From assembly GCA_011033025.1 (NCBI GenBank), contig WFMF01000166.1, forward strand, positions 124,001 through 188,000: 64,000 bases of DNA, read 5' to 3'. The stretch is from Beroe forskalii. Lineage: Eukaryota; Ctenophora; Nuda; Beroida; Beroidae. A program made the position numbers and the translations under genes. This document shows positions 11,601 through 22,881 of this stretch, one piece after another (within the stretch, counting starts at the first letter, position 1; every line of letters starts with the position of its first letter). The notes below the pieces were generated by a model, which saw nothing but the letters and a program-made list of their open reading frames with translations, did no database searches and was not told the origin of the DNA.

Positions 11601-12486
11601 GAACAGCTTTGGTTCCACATTGTCGCTGTTCTCAATGACTTCTCTCAGTATCTTCAGGGCTCTGAACATCAGAGGGACGTCGCTAAGAAGTGAAACTAAG
11701 AAATGGAAATTCTGGCTCATCACAACCACGATCATTGTGCTGTCTATCGCAATTCCCTGTGTTCCTATTGTGGAAACCTTAGAGGATTCCTTTGTCAACG
11801 GCCTGACCTACAAGGAGATTAGTTTGTTCATGGGGTCGGGCAACAAACAAGATCATGGAAATGTCCTGGGAGCTTATTTCGGAAAAATTACCAATCCTAA
11901 TTTATCTTGGAAAATCCTAAGAAATCTTGTTAATCTGATGTTTTCTGATAACTATGGCAAAATAACAGGGGAAAAAATCCACTTTTATGGCAACGATGGG
12001 GTTTGTATCTTCAAGTTCTTCGTAAAAAGCGATGATCCTCAAAGAATGTACGTTTGGTCGGTGATAGTAGTCAACTTTATGTGTGTTTTCGTCATCAGCC
12101 TTTGTTACGGTCTGATACACCTCAGTGCAAGGAAATCTCATGAAACAGTGAAGTGCATGATGGCTAAGGGAGGTAACAAGAATGCGGGAGACCAACACGC
12201 TAAACGACTACAACGAAACATAACCAGAATCATCATAACGGATTTCATCTGCTGGGTGCCCTTCCTCACCACCTGCCTCTTCCACTCTCTGGAAGTAGTG
12301 GACGCCACCTTCCTCTACTCTGTCTTCTCCATTGTCATCCTGCCCATCAACTCCTGCATCAACCCCCTCATCTACGACAACTACATCAGGGACAACTTCT
12401 TCCGGACTGTAAATGTCATCAGGAAGAGGGCTAATCAATTATGGGATTCTCCTGGAATGGACGTGAGGGATGCGGCAATCGGCTGA
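8638..12486 (+). CDS. LDLa-rich rhodopsin-class GPCR, single-exon-like, with two compensating frame shifts
   Basis: Three overlapping frames form one receptor: 8638-about 10610, about 10610-11185 and about 11185-12486. A hydrophobic leader MVVIVYAFYSISVCA starts at an internal ATG (8686), which may be the true start. The ectodomain is Cys-rich. LDLa modules are recognisable at about 9800-9865 (DRICDDVLDCDNWADE), 10180-10270 (HLLCDGVEDCKDGSDE), 11107-11190 (VCNLVDDCGDESDE) and 11209-11295 (QKCDGKVDCLDHSDE). Six 7-residue NRTLSE-type repeats lie at 10315-10438. A seven-helix domain (about 11335-12410) has the TM7 motif NSCINPLIYD. No DRY is evident after TM3 (SIFRAL instead). The layout recalls molluscan GRL101/LGR-type receptors, but I see no leucine-rich repeats. 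Ligand unknown. The frame switches occur at A-runs (near 10619 one base short, near 11188 one base extra), so sequencing error or a real pseudogene are both possible. Confidence 0.8.
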
Positions 12487-12762
12487 ACTGATGTAGAGTA
12501 GAATTGAGCTTCAATATAACGGGTCAATGATAGAATGACCAACGGACTCTATGTTGTTAAAATTTGCATCATATTTAGCTTGTTATTTTTTGAAATTTAT
12601 TGTCCCAAACCCTATGTTATCACTTGTACTTCTTTGACCTTTTTTTTTACACGGAGGGAATAGAGGTTGGTGAAAATTGCATAAAATGATTATTTCCCAT
12701 GGTTTTTAAACTTCCTTGGTGACTGAAACGATTCACTGCGCCTATTAAATTTGAATTTTATA

Positions 12763-12768
12763 AATAAA
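12763..12768 (+). terminator. Polyadenylation signal AATAAA
   Basis: AATAAA about 280 bases after the receptor stop codon, in AT-rich sequence just before the next minus-strand BLTP1 exon. Plausible 3' end of the nested receptor mRNA; no other use is evident. Confidence 0.45.
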
Positions 12769-12857
12769 GCAATTGAGGCATTTCATTCTTTGGACCCCTA
12801 AAACTTCTCTGGGAAGACATACGTCTCCTCACCTCCACTTCTTACTGGTTTCCTCAC

Positions 12858-13871
12858 CTGAAGATGGTTGGAGAAAAGCAGGGCTCGTTGAGCAGTAGCG
12901 TGCTGGGTAGCTATCTCCAGAACTGTGGGAGCAGCAGCTGCCTGCACCAGGTTGATTACAGCAGCAGGCGATAGCTGCTTGTAGAACAACTCAGCTGTCT
13001 CAATATACTTGTTAAGGTATTATCAAACACAAGAAAATGTTTTGGAAGATTATTAAATCAATGCTGCCGACAGTTTGGTCAATTATTTTCGATTCAATTA
13101 CAGGCTTACAGGGAAAACAAAAAGTCTGTACCACCAATGGGGCATGGTTAGGGAATACGTATTCAGAGAAAATATCATGAATACGTGTAAATGGGACATG
13201 GTTTCCCGGTTTGGGCAGTAAACCCTGACACTTATACTTACTTGTTAAGAGCGTGCACACAGAAGGGGTGAAGAAGAGGTCCACTGGGTCAGCTATCTCG
13301 GCGATAAGGAACACCTTACCGTCTTTCTCCGTTCCTTCTGTCTCCAGATAGGACATCCGTCTGTTCGGGTTCTTCAGCTTATTCTCCCATTTGAAGGCGA
13401 CGATACGGTGATTTAATGGGGGTCCTATCCGAAACTTAACAATAGTCAATATTTACGCAAGACGTATGATCATGATCTACAAAATACAATTACTTATACT
13501 AGAAAGCCGAAATCATCCATTTTTGTCTTTAATGAGGGAGAAAGTCTCTTTTTGGGCTTAAAAGGTAAAGCAACCTCTAGGCTTATAAAGCAACCTAGAG
13601 GTCTCATAGGTGGCCAACAGATGGTGAACCTGTTTATAAATTTAAATGCGCTTGACTGCTATTGCAAAATACAAAAACCGGGTTTGTAAGTACGCGACAA
13701 CCTTGAAGAGGCCGTCAAATGATAAACGTTGCCTTACTTGTTTCTGAGTTCTATGAGTTTGGGGTCTGGTTTAACGTCTTTGCCGGTGTCAGTAGAGAAC
13801 AAGTTGGAGGAAGTGACATTGCTCTCTGGGGAGTGCTCTGACTCGAAGTTAGGGAGGATATACCCGACTAT
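12858..13871 (-). CDS. BLTP1-like protein, copy Y, three exons before the receptor-bearing intron
   Basis: Exons 13738-13871 (IVGYILPNFESEHSPESN to PKLIELRNK), 13242-13434 (FRIGPPLNHRIVAFKWENK to DPVDLFFTPSVCTLLT) and 12858-12994 (ELFYKQLSPAAVINLVQAAA to LFSNHLQ). The stretch FLIAEIADPVDLFFTPSVCTLL followed by a helical segment matches the human BLTP1 region with VEVKGTVDVVLTPLVAEALD. Donors are GTAAGG, GTAAGT and GTGAGG; phases 0, 1 and 0 agree. The acceptor of exon 13738-13871 sits in a minisatellite. The next exon downstream is 7.98 kb away at 4873; the LDLa receptor lies in that intron on the other strand. Confidence 0.75.
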
Positions 13872-14460
13872 CTGAGGTGGGGTAAGTTAGGGAGGATATA
13901 CCCGACTATCTGAGATGGGGTAAGTTAGGGAGGATATACCCGACTATCTGAGATGGGGTAAGTTAGGGAGGATATACCCGACTATCTGAGGTGGAGTAAG
14001 TGAGGGAGGATATACCCGACTATCTGAGGTGGAGTAAGTGAGGGAGGATATAACCGACTATCTGGGATGGGGTAAGTTAGGGAGGATATACCCGACTATC
14101 TGAGGTGGGGAAACTTAGGAAGGGTATACCCAACTATCTGAGATGGGGTAAGTGAGGGAGGATATAACCGACTATCTGAGAAGGGCTAAGTTAGGGAGGA
14201 TGTACCCGACTATTTGAGGTGGGGTGTTAAGAGTTAGGGAGGATATGCCCGACTATCTGAGATGGGGTAAGTTAGGGAGGATATACCCGACTATTTTAGT
14301 TGGGGAAACTTAGGAAGGGTATACCCAACTATCTGAGGTGGGGTAAGTTAGGGAGGATATACCCGACTATCTGAGGTGGAGTAAGTTAGGGAGGATATAC
14401 CCGACTTTCTGAGATGGAGTAAGTTAGGGAGGATATACCCGACTATCTGAGGTGGAGTTC
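13852..14460. repeat. Minisatellite, ~39 bp unit, carrying a 3' splice site
   Basis: About 15 units of GTTAGGGAGGATATACCCGA plus CTATCTGAGRTGGGGTAA. On the minus strand every unit reads CTCAG-ATAGTCGGGTATATCC and CCTAACTTAC: acceptor, the first eight codons of exon 13738-13871 (IVGYILPN) and a branch-point-like CCTAAC. Degenerate units continue to about 14840, where IIGYILPNFFSISDSSG is open. The rest of the intron (14640-15130) holds a 45 bp repeated segment (14655 and 15030) and short ACTGGCGYGRT repeats. Confidence 0.9.
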
Positions 14461-15306
14461 AGGGAGTCTATCAGTGGGAGAGGGGATTTATCTGATCACT
14501 AATCAGGAGGGATTTGTTAGAGATAGCATAGACGTAATTTTGGTCCTAAGTAAAGGGAGGATATCCCGACTATGATGAGAAGTTAGAAAGGTATACCTGA
14601 CTATAGGATGGATAACGAATGATAAGTTAGATAACGAATAATAAGTTAGAATGTTAGAATGAGATGTATCTGGAGAAGCTGGTGAATGGAAGGAGACACT
14701 GGAGCCGTCTTGCCGTCCTCACCGGTAGGATAACGGATATCTGAGGTGGAGATGCAGAGGAGGTTATACCTGAGGAATCTGAGATGGAGAAGAAGTTAGG
14801 GAGGATATACCCGATTATCTGAGGTGGATTGAGCGATCCGTCGAGGAGAATCACCAGGAATCACATAGTATCATGTTAATCACTAATCAGGGATTTGTTA
14901 GAGATAGTCAAGACGTTTTGGTCCTGTGTAACAGTGTAGAGGTTAAATAACGACAAGTCATGACGATAGCTTGTGAAAGGTAACATAGGATGGATAAGTT
15001 GGCGTCGACTGGCGTACTGGCGCGGAATGAGATGTACCTGTAGAAGCTGGTGAATGGAAGGAGACACGGAGCTGGCGCGATACTGGCGCAGTACTGGCGT
15101 GATACTGGCGTGGTTATTCTAGGAAGAACTGGCGTGAAAATGGATTGGTGGATCGCTCAATTTACCGAAGATGACATCTCAGGCATGACTTCATTCGTCA
15201 GTCGGTAACTATTTAGTTTCTCTGGCACTAAAACACTCGGTCAACCAGACAATACCAATAAGCTTCGACGCCAATTTATCCAGGCACCCTTGAGTGAGGT
15301 ACTCAC

Positions 15307-18300
15307 GTGAGGTATTCTATCGAGTGTCTGGTTGAGTTCCCCCAGCGATCTGTTGAGCACCACCGTGTTGGAGTACCTGGTTTCTGTGAGCCACGCCCTG
15401 GGCAGGTGGTCCCTGTAGATGTCCACTAGCTCCTGGGATAGAAGTGGTCACGGTGGGTTGATAAAAACAGGTGTTATCTTACTATCTTAGCTTAGTAAAA
15501 TCATGAGAAACTAAGAAAAGGGGTAGATATAATATTTTCACAGCTGAGTAGTTTATTAAATAGTGGGACCGTGCACCGAGGAGAATGACGGGCAGTACTA
15601 ACATGGTTGAGAGCACTGTCTGCAGCCTTGGGGAAGGGGAAAGGAATAGAGAGGTCTTTCACTGGTTCATGTAGGTCACCCTCCAGCTCACTCGTATCAC
15701 CTGAAAGTGCAGTAGTTCATGTGCAAGAAAAAATTAAAAAAGAAAACATACAATACGAGACTGCCGATTACAAACCATATAACCGTCGCAATAATCTACT
15801 AGACCTTTGAAACTCCGAAAGTTTGTAAAAATCAAGTTAGAACCGCCCCCTGATCACTAAGAACTCACTTCTGAACAGTGATTGTACTAACCCTGATCCT
15901 CGTTGGTAGAGCTCGCTCCATCATTGGTTCTCCACCCTGACTTAGCGGAGTGGAAGCTGTCCTGGGACGAGGACCTGGATAGAGTGCCGGGACCCCCTCG
16001 TGAGGATGATCTGGAGAAGAAACCTCGTGAACCTCGCTGTCTGCCGAGCGTCGACCTGCCTCCCGATCCTGAGAGAGATTGAGATAAGGGGTTTGCGACA
16101 TTGAGATAAGGGGTGGACCTGCCACCAGATCCTGCGAGAGATTGAGATAAGGGGTTTGAGAGATTGAGATAAGGGGTGGACCTGCCACCAGATCCTGCGA
16201 GAGATTGAGATAAGGGGTTTGAGACATTGAGATAAGGGGTGGACCTCCCTCCAGATCCTGAGAGAGATTGAGATTTAAAGAGTCTGAGAGATTGAGATGA
16301 GGCATGGACCTGCAACCAGAGATTGAGATAAGGGGACGGAGAGAGATTGAGATGAAGGGTGGACCTGCCACCAGATCTAGCGAGAGATTGAGATAAGGGG
16401 TCTGAGAGAGATTGAGATAAGGGATGGACCTGCCACCCGATCCTGAGAAAGATTTAGATTACGAATCTGAGACAGATTGAGATGAGGGGTGAATTCGCCA
16501 TGAAGTACTGAGATATTGAGATAAGGGGTCTGAGAGAGATTGAGATGAGGGGTAGACATCCAACCAGATCCTGGCAGGGAGGACCAGGACTGGGTATTCT
16601 GATGAGAAGGATCCGGGCTTTGGAGTGAAATACAAGGATAAAACTAGAAAACCAACATCTCTGTTACCTGGAGATTGGGGAGGGACAGAGTATTCAGCAT
16701 TCGATATCCTCCGTTGTATTTCCTCATCAACTGCAGCTGTAGGCTCGTACCCCTTACCTGAGAACACGACACTGTTGTTATCAGTTCTTATCTCAGAGGT
16801 ATGTGTGATGATAAGAATGTCAGTGATTTGGTGTCAGTGATTTGGTGTCAGTGATTTGTGAAATGATTGGATGTTTTTAGTACTCACCCGAGGCTGTCGA
16901 GTAGAAAGACAACATTGAGTCCTTTGAAGTGCGCTGGGATGATGGATAACTCGGAGGTAAACCCGATGTTTGATTCTCAAACGGGTCATGTGGCTTTTTA
17001 TCAAGTGATACGCTGCTATGTGACTTGTTTTCAAGGGTCCCATAGCCAGATGAAGTGTTGATATCTGATTTATTTTCAAGGGTTCTATTCTCAGATGAAA
17101 TTTTGCTATGTGATTTGTTTTCAAGTTTTCCGTTGCCAAGAGTTCCATTACTAAGAGACGCATAGGAAGTCGATGACGAGGCGCTAATTGACGAGTTCCT
17201 AAGTGAGGGGTTCATAGGTATCGAGGTGGCATTTGATTTGTTTTCAAGTGTTGCCCCGCTCAAAGATTTGCCCTCAAGTGATGTGTTTCTTGGCATGGAA
17301 TTGTCAGGTTCTGGGCAGCTAGACGGCATGAGAACTGTGGTTATTGCTTGTAACGATTCAGAAGTCGTTTGAAGTAAATCCATGATGGTTGTGTGTGACA
17401 TGGGGTGATCTGAAGGGTAACAAATGGTGAATGTGAATCCAAAATGAAATTCAGATAAATATTCTATACTTCTACAATCTACAATAGCAAATCTGATGAG
17501 TTTGAAAAGTTTAAAAGTTGAAGTTGTAAAAAACAACATACCAAGACTTTCATCAGAAGCCTTGTCTGCCGCACCACCTTCACCAGCAGCAGAATCCCCA
17601 GTAACACCTGTACTACCCGAGGAAGCAGCAGGGGGAGGAGGGGTTTCCTGAGGGGGCGGTGCCATGTCTTGGGGTGCCACCAGCTCGCTGGTAACGTAGA
17701 TACTGGGGTTCGAGGAGCCGACATCTTCCTCGCCATCCGCTGCTTTGTCAAGTTCAGCGTCAACTTCAATCTCACCTTCCTGAGCAAGGCATGGGATAAG
17801 GGGTCACTTCAATCTCACCTTCCTGAGCAAGGCATGGGATAAGGGGTCACTTCAATCTCACCTTCCTGAGCAAGACATGGGATAAGGTGTTATAAATTTC
17901 TTCCTGAGCAAGGCATGGGATAAGGGGATACTTCCTGAGCAAGGCATGGATAACTTCAATCTCACCTTCCTGAGCAAGGCATGGGATAAGGGGTTGCTCT
18001 GTAGCACCAGGTTGCTCTGGAGCTCCAGGTTGCTGAACTGCGTGTGAAGCAAGTTGCTCAGCGTCTTTACTCTTCCTCTTGGAACTCAGTCGGGAGATAC
18101 TGCAGGACGTACATTTTATAATCTTCTGTCGAAATAAATTCTAGCTTTCGATAAATTAATCATACAGATATGGAAGGCTTATGAGTTATGAGGTTATATT
18201 CTTCCTCATCAGTCGGGAATAGGATACTCTAAATGCAAAATAAAATCGACACAATCATACAGATATTCGAATTAAAGCTTGGAAAGAGAATCCTCAAACT

Positions 18301-18480
18301 TTCTCTTGATGCTGAAGTTCCTGAGAAGGTCGTTGTAGTGAGACATGGTTTTCTGTTTGTCCCTGTGCTTCCTGGGTCCTCCCCCTGTTCGCTGGGGAAA
18401 GGTGGTAAACCACTCGCCTGAGTCTCGGTTCTTAGAGCTCCCCTTCTTCTTGCCAGGCAGTGGGGACTTCTTCTTCATTT
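15307..18480 (-). CDS. BLTP1-like protein, copy Y, low-complexity middle exons
   Basis: Exons in transcript order: about 18300-18480 (KKKSPLPGKKKGSSKNRD to MSHYNDLLRNFSIKR), about 18010-18099 (ISRLSSKRKSKDAEQLAS), 17542-17779 (EGEIEVDAELDKAADGEEDV, Pro-rich end), 16888-17409 (174 codons; repeated LENKS, ends SKDSMLSFYSTASG), 16668-16757 (KGYEPTAAVDEEIQRRISN), 15890-16069 (GSGGRSTLGRQRGSRGF to NEDQG), 15603-15700 (DTSELEGDLHEPVKDLSIPF), 15307-15432 (ELVDIYRDHLPRAWLTETRY). The order agrees with the disordered acidic/Ser-rich part of human BLTP1 around DSEAYFSAAEEFEP, then the next folded groove segment. Phases from 16888 to 13738 join cleanly. Boundaries of the 18.0-18.5 kb exons and the join across the 17.78-18.0 kb repeat are uncertain. 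Confidence 0.65.
16070..16580. repeat. Minisatellite with repeated 3' splice sites (20 bp subunit, ~60 bp higher-order unit)
   Basis: Subunits GAGAGATTGAGATAAGGGGT are grouped with GGACCTGCCACCAGATCCTG. On the minus strand the higher-order unit reads CTCAATCTCTCGCAG then GATCTGGTGGCAGGTCCACC, copying the acceptor and first codons (GSGGRST) of exon 15890-16069. All copies join the upstream exon in the same phase. Confidence 0.9.
17780..18000. repeat. Minisatellite, ~43 bp unit, with donor and acceptor in each unit
   Basis: About five units of CTTCCTGAGCAAGGCATGGG plus ATAAGGGGTCACTTCAATCTCAC. On the minus strand each reads CCTTGCTCAG-GAAG-GTGAGATTG, a potential 3' splice site, four-base core and 5' splice site. 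It adjoins exon 17542-17779, whose first codons (GAAGGTGAGATTGAAG) are the same sequence. Confidence 0.9.
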
Positions 18481-18643
18481 CTGGGAGAAGAAATCATGTT
18501 AGATTGTCAGATACAGCCGGGATGATGTAAGAAAAGATAAAATACGGATCAGTAATTCAGTCTCAACTTGGACGAATCAAAATTCAATATATAAGTATTT
18601 CAGTGCAACAAGCCAGGTTTCAACAAAAACACCTATATTTTAC

Positions 18644-20931
18644 CTGCTGAGCCTGTCTGGAGTCTGGGAGAGAGTCCTGTGAAGGTGTCTTTTGACAGGG
18701 CCTCACTAGCATGTTTCCTCTTGTCACTGGAGGAGACGGAGCTGCCTGGGGACGGATGGGAGCCGTCTGTCACAATCTGACTTGTCACTGAAGGGTTTCA
18801 GGGTGAACTGACTTGTCACTGAAGGGTTTTAGGGTGAACTGACTTGTCACTGAATGGTTTTTGGGTGATCTGACTTGTCACTGAAGTGTTTAGGCCTTAG
18901 GGGGTGAACTGAATAATCACCGAGGATAATCCATTCTATCTACTCCTGGAGTATACAAATGGATAAAATTCCAACTTTCCAACGATATTAACAGGTTATT
19001 TTCACAAATATCCAATGTATTCTGTATTTCTTACCTCTGCCAGCCTTCCAGGGAGTGGTTGCACTAGTGGAGGCGCTCTGACAGAAGTCAGGAGGCACCA
19101 CTACAGGCTCGAAGTAGAAACCATTGAGTTCGATGAGGGTGGTGTTGTTGAAGGTTACTCCTCCCACACACCCACACCCCTTGTACTCGTCAGGGTGCCA
19201 CAGGAACAGGAGGCATTGGTTGCTGAACGTAAATTGTTTGAGCGGGTGACCGAATGGAAAAATTTTTAGCAAATTTTCGGTTAAAGTGATTCCAAAATGA
19301 TTAGATTTTTTTCCATAGGACCGGTTAAAAGGCCAGCTGAATAAAGGCCAATAAATAAATCCACATGGTTTTTTGGCTTACATTCTGTCGTGGATCCTAA
19401 GGAATGCTCTCTGCTCCTCTTTGTATTGTGATGGGTTACCCAGTCTCTTGTTAACATCGAACATGACAGGAGGCAGAGTCAGGGTGCCGGCTTCCAGCCA
19501 CTGAGACTTCTGATCCAGGTCATACCGCTCCTCTTCCAGACTCAATCTGAGGAGAAGACGTTAGAATGATGTTAGTTTGTCACGTTCATTTCTTTTATTG
19601 GCAGCACTGGAGAAAGCCAATTTATCAATTATCAAACGTGCATCAACTTACCAAGTATCCTCTAGTACATCTCGGCATTGCAGCATTCTATTCCATACAA
19701 ATCACACACAACCAACTTGCCCACCTGACGTATTGCGCTATCTCGGCGCCTTGTATCACCACCGTCACTCCGAGTGTCGTGGTCTCATCGTGAGCGTTAC
19801 ACAGCCCTATCCGCACAGACTTAGTGGAGATGTTACACGCGCACCCCGCCTCCACCACGTGCAAACTAGTGCGCGCCACCGACACCTTGATCATCAGGTA
19901 CTTCAGGTCTTCCGTCTTCACTTTCTTCTGCTGACTCGACTTCAGCCTGGGGGCATTGCTACGAGAATCAGTAGATTATGAGAAGTAACTTTCTACCAAC
20001 TTGATGGCATTGTTTATTTTGAACTAGCATTGCGAACGGTAATATTCCAGGTTATCAAAATAAAATACTAACTTTTGATGAACCATTGACCGATGAACAA
20101 TCTGATGTCTGATGAAAATCTTGAAATTAAACTTAACATTAATAGTTTAATGTAACTCTAACTTGTAGCTGTGGTACTCCTTGATGGCTGAGGAGCCCCC
20201 GTCGCTCTGCACTGAGTCTTTGGGCTTGTGGGAGGAGCTGTGCACCCGCTCTATGCTCATCTGGTGCTCCTGTTATAGGCATCTCGTTCTCACGGTCCAA
20301 GGCCTGACGAATAGGAGGGGTATGAAGAATATGGGGAATAGATTTAATATTGACGAGTTGATGTTATAAATTACGAAAAAGAGCTCCCATGAAAGAATCT
20401 AGGCCAACATTTTGGACAAAGAATCATTGTTGGTCTTTTTTCATTTTCAACCGCTTTAGAATTGTACCTGCCACAGGAATATTTCTAGCCAGTGTGCTAG
20501 TTGCTGGATGTGAGGGACAGTGACCTTCCCCACAACGGCTCCCGTGGTGACCTCCACCAGAAAGCCGTACTCCAGGAAGTCGAAGGGGTTCTTAGGGTTA
20601 TCAATACCTGGTAGCGTAAGGGAGAATAGATAACAATAACAAGGCCATGGAAAATAGGTGTCAGATAGCGAAAATTGCATCGAAATGAAAAATTCCTAAT
20701 CTCACTAATCAGAAAACATGTGCTAAGATCTAGGAGTGACTCACCAACGCTGCTGTAAAGCCCGCACATGAGCACTTTAACCCCCTGCAGCTGTAGGAAG
20801 CCGTGGGAAAGGTGCTGGTCTAGCGTGGGTCTCTTACAGGCGTCACTGAAGAGAATAGTGACTGGGGAGATGGTCAGCTCCATCTTAGCTTCGTGCCGTG
20901 TCTTCCACAGCTCAAACGTGATCTCGTCCAA
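18644..20931 (-). CDS. BLTP1-like protein, copy Y, conserved groove exons
   Basis: Transcript order: 20745-20931 (LDEITFELWKTRHEAKMELT, SPVTILFSDACKRPTLDQHL), 20468-20607 (DFLEYGFLVEVTTGAVVGKV, VPHIQQLAHWLEIFLWQ), 20163-20269 (EHQMSIERVHSSSHKPKD), 19725-19946 (TEDLKYLMIKVSVARTSLHV, VEAGCACNISTKSVRIGLCN), 19382-19546 (QWLEAGTLTLPPVMFDVNKR), 19035-19222 (QCLLFLWHPDEYKGCGCVGG), 18644-18787 (TSQIVTDGSHPSPGSSVSSS). These follow human BLTP1 nearly linearly: LSPLNVFVSDN, YAWLIDVQAGSLTAKVTAPQ, SDDLKYTMIRLAVDGADIYI, YWLEAGSANLGLITVDI, LWFLWPDD. This is the strongest evidence for the gene assignment. Confidence 0.85.
18788..18905. repeat. Short minisatellite (~37 bp, 3-4 units) at a splice acceptor
   Basis: Units of TGACTTGTCACTGAAGGGTT plus TCAGGGTGAAC. 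On the minus strand each reads AAACCCTTCAG-TGACAAGTCAG, the acceptor and first bases of exon 18644-18787. Confidence 0.8.
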
Positions 20932-21080
20932 CTGAGGGAGGCATAAGTAAATGGTGGGAACGATTATCTACAACTAAAGGGGTGGATATGAAGATACGAC
21001 ACATCATCAAGAGCTATGAAAACTTGAAAAGAGGAAATATGGGATTATTTCAGACAATACTCAATTGTGATTGATCTCAC

Positions 21081-22784
21081 CTGAGCGCAGGGAAGTTTGA
21101 TCTGTTCGTTATCTGATTTGTTGGTACAGTGGCGGGGGAATTCTCCAAGGATATCCTTCACAATCACTTTACACGTGATGTCAAGGTCGTATATGGGGCA
21201 CTGAAATACATAACAACATGAAGTTTTCTAAGGGAAACAACCGTGTCAACATGCCATTACACACTTTTTCGAGCTAGTGGGGGCCAATCCCCCCCCTAGA
21301 TTTTTTCTAGGGGGGCCTTTTGAGAACTAAGGGGGGGGGGGGCCAAAATTTACATAAGCAAATTTTCATTTTTCGTAGCCCTAATTTTCAATATTTTGCA
21401 TGAAAATACAACTAAAATCATGTTTTATTGAATGATTTAACTCTAAAAAAGGTGAATTTTAGGAAAATTTCTGTTTAACTGAACTTAATCTTAAATTTAA
21501 CTTCCTTTCAATTTTCAAATTGATTAAAAAAATCTTAGGTAGGGCCAAGGCCCCCCCTAAGATTCTAGAGGGGGCCTTTTGAAAACTATGGGGGGGGGGG
21601 CGTGTAGTCCCATGCGTGTCAAGAAATCCCATAACCCCAGAAATATCTCATCTTCAAAGCTCAGGAAACGTTTAAATATCATCCTGTATGAAAACCCTAT
21701 CCCACCTCCACACAAGGTCGTTTGACCCTGGTGTTCTTGATCTTGCTGGGAGGTCGGTTGTAGAGATGCACAGCTAGAGGGGTACACTTGTCATCGTAGC
21801 CGAAGTAGTTGTCTTTGAAGAACCAGAGATGACGGAAGAAGACACCGTGGAGTCTGATGACAGAGGGGCCTAACATCACCTGGGGATAGGTTCGGAGTTA
21901 AGGCTGAACCCCCCGACTAATTGTTTAATGGCAAGACGCAGGTCTTAGCATGCCTTGGTAATCAGGTTATAGGCGATGGTTGATGAGCAGATGAGAGCAA
22001 GGGTAGATATAAGTTCAAAAGGCCCGAGGCTTAAACGTGTGGTCGCAAGTCGCAACTTGACTGAATATGTTAGTTCCCTAACCTCTATACCGAGGTGGTT
22101 TGTCTTCTCCTCGTTAGCCAAGGAGTTGTTGTACCCAGGTCTCTTGTAGGGTATCACAGAGTGACTGAGGAAGGTGAATCTGATGAAGAGGTCCTGCAGG
22201 CTCCAACACTCTTCCCAGCCCTCCAGATCATGAGCAAACTGAGGAGATGGGGATTGTAATGAATGTGTGACAGTAGGAAAGATCAGAAAGAAAACTCCAC
22301 ATAGAACCAAAAGTCCTGTTTTGGCACCGAAAGTTGAAAATAAAAGAGATTGAAAGTTCATATGTCATGAACAGGCTATAGGCCAGTTTTCAATTTAATT
22401 ACACTCACAGTTCCCTTTTCCCTCGCAGAACTGGTAGTTTCGTCTCCCTGCTTCTCTGCCTTGTCCAGCCAGGCAGGTATCTTCCCCATGTTAAACTGCT
22501 TCAAGCTGTCACGGAGAGTGTGGTACTGCGGCAGCCAGATAGACCCAATAATCCCTTCAGCCTGGGTATATTGAAATGTTAGCGCTTTTTAGTGGGAGGG
22601 GAATGGAAGTCTGAAATTAATTTTGTCACCTCAGAGCGCTTCCTGAAATTAAACCATAGAAATGAAGAAGCATGATTTGATGAGAAAGGGGAAGAGTGAA
22701 GTCCATTGAACTCACGTTGAAATCAAATCGCATCTCAGTGGTAAGAGGTTGGAAGTTAGTCCAGGGCAACTCAAAGTGTACATC
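21081..22784 (-). pseudogene. BLTP1-like exons, duplicated block (copy Y), first exon truncated
   Basis: Five exons matching 33581-34971 one to one: 22716-22784 (broken), 22409-22561, 22083-22238, 21706-21879 and 21081-21200. The last four have the same lengths as their partners, open frames and intact splice sites. The first exon is cut: identity with the partner stops at 22784, inside the codons before DVHFELPWTNFQ, and the sequence upstream (22785-22881) has no acceptor and an in-frame TAA. The block therefore cannot begin normally. Residues such as GPSVIRLHGVFFRHLWFF and DNYFGYDDKC are typical of BLTP1 (human SQITLYGPLLNAFLCIKENYFGE). The exons may still be joined from an upstream donor. 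Confidence 0.75.
21250..21616. mobile_element. Small transposon inserted in the copy-Y intron, with target-site duplication
   Basis: 367 bp present here but absent from the equivalent intron of the other copy (33.72-33.76 kb), where the flanks are contiguous. It is flanked by TGTCAA on both sides (21244-21249 and 21617-21622). The ends are loosely inverted (CATGCCATTACACAC and GTGTAGTCCCATGCG). The interior has G/C-run hairpins (GGGGGCC ... CTAGGGGGGCC). No ORF. Confidence 0.75.
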
Positions 22785-22881
22785 CATATGGGGTGATGAT
22801 TTGGTGAGGTTGCAGTGGAGTTTTTAGGAGAGGTGAGAGGTGAGGCATGAGGATAAGTGAGAGGTGAGGTTACAACTTCAC

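Noticed and set aside
15865..16767. Minus-strand frames with repeated PLISISR / YLNLSQ peptides as a separate repeat protein
   Set aside because: The repeats are better explained as intronic copies of a splice acceptor; only 15890-16069 and 16668-16757 look like exons.
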